Made by a program: the position numbers and the translations under genes. The notes under the pieces are model-generated. The model was not told the DNA's origin, did no database searches, and saw only the letters and a program-made list of their open reading frames with translations. 27,331 bases of DNA from Pigoraptor vietnamica (taxonomy: Eukaryota > Opisthokonta > Filasterea), in NCBI GenBank assembly GCA_943704525.1, contig CALSCQ010000070.1:1-27331 (forward strand), in the 5' to 3' direction. Below, in pieces: positions 21,155 through 27,331 of the stretch (position 1 is its first letter; each line of letters opens with the position of its first letter).

Positions 21155-21447
21155 CAACACGCGCACGCACGACGCTCCACTTGGGACGCATTCGCACACA
21201 CCACCGCATGGCGCACTTACAGAGGACCGTTCATCTCAGATCTGCAATTTGGCACTGTCAACGCGCGCAACAAACTGGGGCGTTATGGCATCAGCTGCGG
21301 AGAGAGAGATTCCTGTTTGGGGGTACGCGACGGGCGAGTTCAACCACATGGCGCTGGCAGTCACCCACGCACACATGCTACACAGACGGATGCACGCACG
21401 CGCCGGCACACACACACAAACTTGCAACACAGATGTACGCAACACAG

Positions 21448-21497
<50 letters not shown>

Positions 21498-21648
21498 GGA
21501 TGCACACCTATGCACAAGCACGCACACGTCACGCACACACACACACACATACACTGAAACACACACACACCACACACACACACATACACTGCAACACACA
21601 CACCACACACACACCACACACACACACACATACACTGCAACACACTGC

Positions 21649-21686
<38 letters not shown>

Positions 21687-21725
21687 ACACGCACCTGCGC
21701 ACGCACACAGATGCACGCACACACT
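21155..21725. repeat. Long CA-rich block
   Basis: Contains perfect CA runs (about 21447-21488 and 21652-21683) and a higher-order repeat of CACACATACACTGCAA at about 21543-21650. The preceding GT block is complementary in sense. Confidence 0.92.
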
Positions 21726-22719
21726 ACGGACGGTACTCACACAGACACACAGACTGTGTACAGGGAAACTATCACCACACGAAAACAAGAACGCCACTGT
21801 TACTTTACTTTGCGCTCGCCCGCAACCCTCGCGCCTCTGACGCACATCGATGCACGCGCACACGCAAACGATGGATGCAATGCTCAACAGCGGGGCCCAA
21901 TGTACGCACCAAATTCCACAGATTCCAATTGGGATGTGTCACGTGACAAGGCAGTGTGCTCACTTACTATAGTGCCTCTGCTGTGCATCCACGTACCACG
22001 GCAAATGAAATTGGTTCACGACTCGGATTGCTTCCGTCACGCACCGCGTCGCACCCTCTATCAAACTCAGTGTTCGCCTTCAGTTGGGCAGCCCGGCAAG
22101 TCGGCGGCGAGTGGTTCGCTGCCTGCCATCAGTTTCCCCGCCTTAGCTGGGGCTCTGACGGCATGCCGACCTGATTTGGACCCTCGAGACCGCTTCTGTT
22201 CACGAAGTGTTTGTTAAATAGAACCTTTTACTCTGAACACATTTGGCGCATTCATGACATCCGGCCCCTGCTGAGGTACAGGATTTCAAGTATGTATTAC
22301 TCAGTCGGCTTACCACCGAATTGTGCCGTGTACGTATCACTGATATGGGACTGAGGACGGCTTGGAGATGTTCGTATATATGCTCAGGGTAGTTTTACGC
22401 CTCGAAGAAGAGGGCCTTGCAGCCATGGGGAAGGGCTTCTGGACTGTGTCCCATCCCGTGGTCGAGGGTTCAAGGCCCCAAGGTTGGCAGTTTAATTGGG
22501 TTTTTTCGTCAACGGTTGGCATCGCGCGCTCGGCATTCCTCATTCTTCGCATAGCAGCACTTGTCCCAGGCAGCCAATAGAGTTGCTCAAATGGGGCGAA
22601 TTCCTTGCAGATTGGAATTCGGCCTCATAACGCACTGCCGTTGGTCAAAACCACAGCAGGGTGCTCCAAACGTTCCAAGCTCCATGCATTCTGCGCATAC
22701 CGAAGAGTTGGGTGTGTGG

Positions 22720-22871
22720 TTGCCTATTGTTTCAGCCGACTGCGTCACCTCTTCCCGTCACTGCACACACTGTAATGAAGCTCGTCACGTTGCCTATTGT
22801 CAGTTTCAGCCGACTGCGTCACCTCTTCCCGTCTGACTCGGCACACACTGTAATGAAGCTCCGGCGTCACG
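22720..22871. repeat. Tandem direct duplication of a 70-bp unit
   Basis: Two copies beginning ttgcctattgt at 22720 and 22790 share the core ttcagccgactgcgtcacct and an ending tgtaatgaagct. The second has small insertions (cag; tgactcgg; ccg). It lies about 190-340 bp upstream of gene 6. Confidence 0.9.
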
Positions 22872-22940
22872 TCATCCGTTTCGCGACTGCCATTGGAGTC
22901 AGAGACATCTCATCCATCCGGTGTACATGCTGTGACGCGA

Positions 22941-22960
22941 TTTTTTTTTTTTTTTTTTTT
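22941..22960. repeat. T20 homopolymer upstream of gene 6
   Basis: Twenty consecutive T residues, 100 bp before the gene 6 start. Could be a poly(dT) promoter element or the tail of a retroposed copy on the other strand. Confidence 0.95.
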
Positions 22961-23060
22961 CGACTTGAGGGATCCACAATCTAGTTCTCGATTACTGTAT
23001 AGGTTGATTGCTTCCTCAAAGAGATAAGTTTTGGCGGCCAATCAGAATTCAATCCGCAAC

Positions 23061-24786
23061 ATGATTGGCCGCAGCAAGAGGCCCCGCGCCGAGGGTGCCC
23101 CTACTGGCAACGGAGGGGGTGGCCTGCGGAAGTCCGCGCGCCTGCATTCGGCGCCGCCGGTGGGCGACGCAGCAGTGCGGCAGCAAAGCGCCGTGCAGCC
23201 CGTGACGATACCGACGGTTATGCTCCCCCCCCCGGCGACGGGCAATACTTCCGACGCTGTCGACAGGTGGACCGAGTCCCTTATTGACGACATTGCGGGT
23301 CTTATTCGGCGCTCAAACGAGGGCGACGGCGGCGCCATGACACCGAGCCAGTGCACTGAGTTCACCTGTACTACTGCGTCGGTATGTTTCTCATCACGGC
23401 AAAGCTCTGGATCACGAGCCGGCTCGGGACGCGTCGATTGCGAAGCGACCTTGTCGCAGGGTCGACGCGGGGTGCAGTGCCCTTCCAGATTCACGTGTCG
23501 GACATTCTCGAAGTGCTCGCAGCAAGGGCATCCGGCGCCCGTGATTCGGCCACCGCGCCGGGGCGAACGTCAACTGAAGCAGCGCGTGTTGGACTTGTGC
23601 GAGGGCTGGGACGAGGTGAGGCAGAGCGACGCAATGTCAGTGTTCGCTGCCTTCGCGGCCGCACTGAGTGCAAGCTCCGTGCCGTACGTCGACATGTCCG
23701 GGGCGGCGGCTCCGGCGGTCCTGTGCTCGACGAATTTGGAAGCAACCGTCGTGGTCCTGCTCTGCGGAAAATTCCTGCGGTTTCTTCGCGAACATGGGGC
23801 ATTGAGCGCTACGCGCGTGGACGCTGACAACTTTTGGCGCGTCATCGCCGGCAATGTGGCGGTTCCCACAACTGGCGCTGGCATACGTCTCGTCACCCGC
23901 GATGTGCAGCAGGCGGCATGGGAAGACGTGATTAGAAGCCTTGCCGAGCCGGCGGAACAGTCTGGGACGCCGGCGGCGCGGGCCGGCACCACCTCCGACG
24001 GCCGCGGGGTTCCGGCCGGGACAGGCACCAGCCGTCAGCCGGCGACGGCCGATCCCGCACTGGCATCCGCGGCACGGACGGGGGCGGACAGCACCACGCC
24101 GGCGGCCACTGCTAGGGCTGGCACGACCCCCACCGCCGCCACCCGCACGGGCAAACAGTCTGCCATCCAGTCGCAAGCGGCCGGTTGCACGGATTCAATG
24201 CCGGCTGGGACACACGTGGGTTTTTTTTTTTTTGGCAATGGGTGAGTAACTTGAAATGCGGCTGACTCTGCGATTGTTTGACGTCACAGGAGAGTGCGGA
24301 ACTCACGGCTACTGACGTCATCAAAGCGCTCCATTCGCAGCTCAGGCACATGCCGTATGTGACGGAAGGTGGAGTGTTCTGGCCGTTCGGTTCACTATTA
24401 TTTCTCGAAGCCGAAATGAGTGACTTGGGCCCGGCAAATGCCTTACTGCAGATGATGAAGACGACATTGTCGATGCCACGCGCGACCATCTCCGTGGCCA
24501 GAGACATTCCTTCGTGCGCAATGTTGCAGGTCTCTTGGGCCTGCACACCAACTCCAACCGCGAGGTGTTGCTGCGCCGAATTGCCTTTGTCGCACACGGA
24601 AAATGCCTCGAAAAGCTCACCGAGGGCGATTTTAGCGGTCAAGTCGTTCAGCCAAAAGGCAGCTCCACGGAAACAGCGACACTGCTCAAAGAGTTGGGCT
24701 TGGTGGCGGACACACTATGCCAGGCGAAGACGCCGCCGAACCAGAGTCGGCTGCACGCGCAAGGCGGTTTCCGTTGCCGGAGTTGA
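23061..24786 (+). CDS. Unrecognised protein, about 496 aa
   Basis: I do not recognise this gene. My model has exons 23061-23381, 23460-24215, 24290-24368 and 24452-24786 with consistent phases. The first intron is 78 nt, a multiple of three with no stop, so it may be retained. The protein starts MIGRSKRPRAEG (a possible nuclear signal), continues low-complexity, then a helical part (QLKQRVLDLCEGWDEV, VVVLLCGKFLRFLREHG), an Ala/Thr/Gly-rich stretch, an acidic patch (DDDEDDIVDA) and a helical C-terminus (LLRRIAFVAHGKCLEKL). Exon 3 ends at GAA G|GTGGAG and exon 4 begins after ctgcag; without this 83-nt intron the acidic and helical C-terminal frame is lost. The intron before exon 3 carries T13 right after its donor. 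Base composition is less GC-rich than the leftward genes. A lineage-specific protein is most likely. Confidence 0.5.
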
Positions 24787-25058
24787 TACTGCCGACCGCC
24801 GTAGTGTCGACGCGCGCCGAGCTGCCGTGCGCCGGCGGCTGGTGTTGACTGACACCGTCGCTCAAGCCGCCAATGCCGCCGCCTGGCTGTGACTGAGAGG
24901 GCGCGATGGGCGATGCCAGCGCCAGAGAGGTAAGAACGGTAAGCACAGAAACAAGCCCAAGGAATGCCAGTGCGACAGCTGCACGGCGCCGTCCGCGTTC
25001 CCCTGTACTGCTGTGGCCGCCGCCGGCCCGCGCTCTGATAGCGGTGCGGCGCATGATG
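24686..25058 (-). CDS. Doubtful small membrane-anchored ORF
   Basis: A 123-residue frame from ATG at 25058. After a basic start (MRRTAIRARAG) comes a clear hydrophobic segment (AAVALAFLGLVSVLTVLTSL), then Gly/Ser/Pro-rich low complexity to the stop. The shape fits a type II membrane or signal-anchored protein. Its last 101 bases overlap the end of gene 6 in antisense, and low-complexity GC-rich DNA often yields such ORFs. It could be the first exon of a longer gene. I see no homology. Confidence 0.3.
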
Positions 25059-25272
25059 CCGTGTAAGAGCACCACGACTTGCAAAACTCGGAGGCGTGAA
25101 AGAAGAGTGAAGGACGAGTGAGAGCAAAAATAGGAGGAATGTTTGCGCACGCGGTAAGGAGAGAGAGAGGGGGGTTCGTGGAGAGTGTAGGGTATAGGAA
25201 AAATCAAATTGAAACCCGTGGCACATTTCGCTCGCAAATTCGCAAATTCAAATTACGAGCTGTCTCAATCCT

Positions 25273-25318
25273 TGTGGAGAATGCAGGGGTACTAATAAAA
25301 GTACCCCTGTGGAGAATG
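25273..25318. repeat. Perfect hairpin flanked by 11-bp direct repeats
   Basis: A 9-bp perfect stem (caggggtac / gtacccctg, 25284-25292 and 25301-25309) encloses an 8-base A/T loop (taataaaa). The direct repeats tgtggagaatg flank it at 25273-25283 and 25308-25318. The loop contains AATAAA, so a poly(A) signal is an alternative reading. Confidence 0.85.
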
Positions 25319-25339
25319 TCAACAAAGCACGCGGCGGAC

Positions 25340-25507
25340 GAGATCTCGGCAATTTTCATGTGCAATTAACGTCACGTGAGCAGACATCAGCATGGCGAAA
25401 TGGGTTCGCATTATAAGGAGGATTTCGTGGGGCCTTACTAGAAAGTGAAGCCGATTTTTTCCTTATTTGGCACGTCACGTGCCGAATGTAGCGAGATCTC
25501 GGCGATT
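25340..25507. promoter_or_regulatory. Duplicated motif pair upstream of gene 7
   Basis: GAGATCTCGGC[A/G]ATT occurs at 25340-25354 and 25493-25507, and CGTCACGTG at 25370-25378 and 25473-25481. Both motifs have palindromic cores (GAGATCTC and CACGTG). The second pair ends 84 bp before the gene 7 ATG. Promoter function is inferred from position and repetition. Confidence 0.5.
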
Positions 25508-25591
25508 CGCTACGCATTATCATCCCATTTGGGGGATGGCCCGTCAAGGTGTTCAGTTGTGCTCTGTCACACGTGCCAATCCGCAAAAATA

Positions 25592-26760
25592 ATGACAACA
25601 CGCCGTCGCTTGTGCATTTTTGCGGCCGTGGGTTTCGCCAGTCTTGCGCTGGCCATGCGGCTGGCCTTAAATTGGTCTGCCGAATGGAATGCGCACTTGC
25701 CGGCGGTCGTCTACTCTAACAACGACAACGTCACGCGCGAATTGTGGGCCGCACCTCTCGAAGGCCGAGAGGCCGCTATTGTCGCGGGGCTCAGTCGAGC
25801 TGACGACCGACTGCGCATTCTCGTCGTTGCCATCCACTTTAATCGCAACGACCTCATTTCGCTGCAGCTGTGCAGTCTACGCGAAAACCTTCGAAATCCC
25901 TTCGACTATGTCGTCATTAATGACGGCAAGGACACGGCCACACATGCGTCCATTTCGGCGGAGTGTGCTCGGCTTGGAGTGCCGTGCATATCGACGCCGC
26001 TCGTTCGATTTTATCCAATTAACCCCTCCATAGAGGTGGGCCGAACGATCGACTGGTTGCTCTCGCACGTCGCGAATCCATCGGGCCGGCTTCTGCTGTC
26101 GATGCAGTCGGATTATCTGCTCGTGAAGCCGCTGGACTTGCGCGCGTATATGGACGGTCGAACGATCGCGGGCTGCTGGGACGTTCGCGAACACGGGGGC
26201 GTGCGTGTCAGTTACATTATCGACGGCATTTTTGCGTATGACGCTGCGTCGTTGCCTGATCCGGAAGACCTAGTATTTGGGTGCGATCCAGAGGGTTGCT
26301 TTTACAACGGTGTGCGTGGCGATACGGGCGTGAAGACTGCTGGATATTTCGAGAGGCACCCCGACGTCGCCGTGCGCTCGATACCTTTTAGTCGTGCCCT
26401 TACGCGCGCGCATCTCGCGAACGAAACGTCGCCTCTCTCACGGCAACTGTACCGAATTGATCTCGACATTTGCGAAGCGGCGGGTCTCTCAGGAGGATAT
26501 ATCGAGGTCTACGGCGAGCATGCTGAAATCCTCCACTTGCACTCGGCGAGCGGGTGGAATAAGAACCTGGGGGACGTCCACGACCGCCGCTGGGCTGCGC
26601 TTGTCCTGCTCCTCCGAGATGAGTGGAGTTGCCCTGGTGAGTACTTGTATTTGTTGCTGACTGTTGCGGGTGCGTCATGCTTCTGCTCTCAGGCGAGTCA
26701 TTTGGGTTTAGCAGCCGAGTGGATGTCGTCTTCAACCGTTCTATTTTGACTCGTCTTTGA
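25592..26760 (+). CDS. Putative type II membrane glycosyltransferase-like protein
   Basis: Exons 25592-26636 and 26693-26760 (G|GTGAGT ... ctcag|GC, a 56-nt intron) give 370 residues. The unspliced reading would end at 26749 with unrelated residues. A basic N-terminus plus one hydrophobic segment (LCIFAAVGFASLALAMRLAL) fits a Golgi signal anchor. The following region resembles a GT-A nucleotide-sugar fold: a first strand LRILVVAIHFNRNDLISLQL, then FDYVVINDGKD with an acidic end, then RLLLSMQSDYLLVKPLDLRA in the place of the usual DxD segment. Downstream are GCWDVREHGG and a late SGWNKN. I cannot name the family or donor sugar, and a clear DxD is not visible, so enzyme activity is inferred only. 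The start at 25592 is the first ATG in frame. Duplicated CACGTG and GAGATCTC motifs lie in the promoter. Confidence 0.65.
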
Positions 26761-26829
26761 AACTGCAGCACCGCAGCCGGCATGAAATGAATTTGCGATT
26801 GTTTCATTAAACGCGAAGGTCGGGTATGT

Positions 26830-26976
26830 TCACGACATGTGCCGATCCACGCGTCGCAGCACCCTTGCCCGCACGAATTCGGGATGATTGTTGAGAGCAA
26901 CATAGCCGTCCCCGCAGGCGAGGATGTCACATAAATTGCCAGCGGCGCAAGGCCAGCAGTCGGCACAAGGCCAAAT
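26830..26976 (-). CDS. Possible 3'-terminal exon of a gene entering from the right
   Basis: After an acceptor-like gcttcagctcag the minus strand reads 48 codons, with CGDGYVALNNHPEFVRARVL near the end, and stops at 26830. It would be convergent with gene 7, only 69 bp away. The upstream continuation (27000-27200) is uncertain and no family is recognised. Confidence 0.3.
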   Translation of the reverse strand: MWPCADCWPCAAGNLCDILACGDGYVALNNHPEFVRARVLRRVDRHMS

Positions 26977-27216
26977 CTGAGCTGAAGCAAGTCCGGGGAA
27001 GAAACCCCGCACGTGCAGCAACACGCGCGCGTGTGGGGGAGGGCATTTCAGTGGGTTGGGTGTTCGTTCTTCATCGCCAGGGGAAATGCGTAATCCCCCG
27101 CTCTGAGAGTCATATGTCCCGGCCACATTTGGCCACTCCCCACAACACGGAATATGCGTGTGCCAACACGGCAGGGCAACCCCCCCCCCCTGCTGATTCG
27201 GTTACCCAGGTGCATA

Positions 27217-27331
<115 letters not shown>

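Larger units (their letters stand above)
19661..23060. other. 3.4-kb repeat-rich spacer between divergent genes
   Basis: No convincing gene is seen between the ATPase start and gene 6. It contains a coding-like segment (19970-20389), a GT-rich block, a CA-rich block, a TGTCACGTGACA palindrome at 21937-21948, a 70-bp direct duplication, and T20 at 22941-22960. Sequence at 21000-21350 and 21740-22700 is more mixed in composition but stops interrupt all frames. Confidence 0.6.

Noticed and set aside
21236-21360. Minus-strand acceptor-like ctctctctccgcag followed by a short exon and a gtaagt
   Set aside because: All three frames of the putative exon contain stops and no partner exons were found; at most a non-coding or UTR exon.
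20386-21946. Several long ORFs of Cys-Val or His-Thr repeats
   Set aside because: Microsatellite translations with no other support.
22400-22500. tRNA or tRNA-derived SINE suggested by GGTTCAAGGCC (B-box-like) at 22467-22477
   Set aside because: No cloverleaf can be folded: the T stem has only three pairs, and no acceptor-stem partner or A box was found.
25445-25591. N-terminal extension of gene 7 from a GTG at 25445
   Set aside because: There is no ATG in the extension, it spans the duplicated promoter motifs, and the ATG at 25592 starts a normal signal anchor.

Overview
The window is nuclear DNA from an intron-rich, GC-rich eukaryote, most likely a protist. The evidence: conserved proteins split into as many as 16 exons with reading frame preserved across every junction, short introns, dense (GT/CA)n and (CT/GA)n microsatellites, recurrent CACGTG sites near 5' ends, and no operons or bacterial signals. 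The species cannot be named from the sequence. Both ends are low complexity (22 G at the left, about 112 bases of GA at the right), so this may be a whole contig bounded by hard-to-assemble repeats.

Layout, left to right. (1) 31-4543, minus: a CAPS/CADPS homologue (C2, PH, MUN-type helical region) in at least 16 exons, with its C-terminus beyond the left edge. (2) 5235-6715, plus: a guanylate kinase with a long Ala/Pro-rich N-terminus and an acylation-type start; it is divergent from CAPS across a spacer holding five CACGTG sites in 57 bp. (3) 6937-8309, minus: a Maf-family nucleotide pyrophosphatase in five exons, with a GC-AG intron, an intron whose 5' splice site has been copied in a 28-bp tandem repeat, and a U12-type AT-AC intron. 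(4) 8479-12823, plus: a large, unrecognised helical protein (about 1139 aa, eight exons) with an internal duplication. (5) 13273-19660, minus: a complete P5B-type ATPase (ATP13A2-like, about 1220 aa, 16 exons), including another GC-AG intron. (6) 19661-23060: a repeat-rich spacer with long mirrored GT and CA tracts, one short coding-like segment with a broken frame, and a duplicated 70-bp unit. (7) 23061-24786, plus: an unrecognised protein in about four exons. (8) 24686-25058, minus: a doubtful small membrane ORF. (9) 25592-26760, plus: a putative type II membrane glycosyltransferase-like protein in two exons. (10) 26830-26976, minus: a possible 3'-terminal exon of another gene.

The genes do not form a pathway. 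They are ordinary neighbours in a compact genome, arranged as divergent pairs sharing promoters (1/2, 3/4, 5/7) and convergent pairs (2/3, 4/5, 9/10). CAPS (vesicle priming) and the P5B ATPase (late endosome or lysosome polyamine transport in animals) both concern the endomembrane system, but nothing in the sequence links them. I found no clear new multi-gene system. The most interesting points are a CAPS orthologue in what looks like a protist, the mixture of splice-site classes within one 216-residue Maf gene, a repeat that multiplies a splice donor, and the duplicated unknown protein. Exon boundaries were chosen by splice signals, frame continuity and alignment by eye to remembered family sequences. 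Those of the CAPS, Maf, ATPase and gene 4 models agree in phase throughout.
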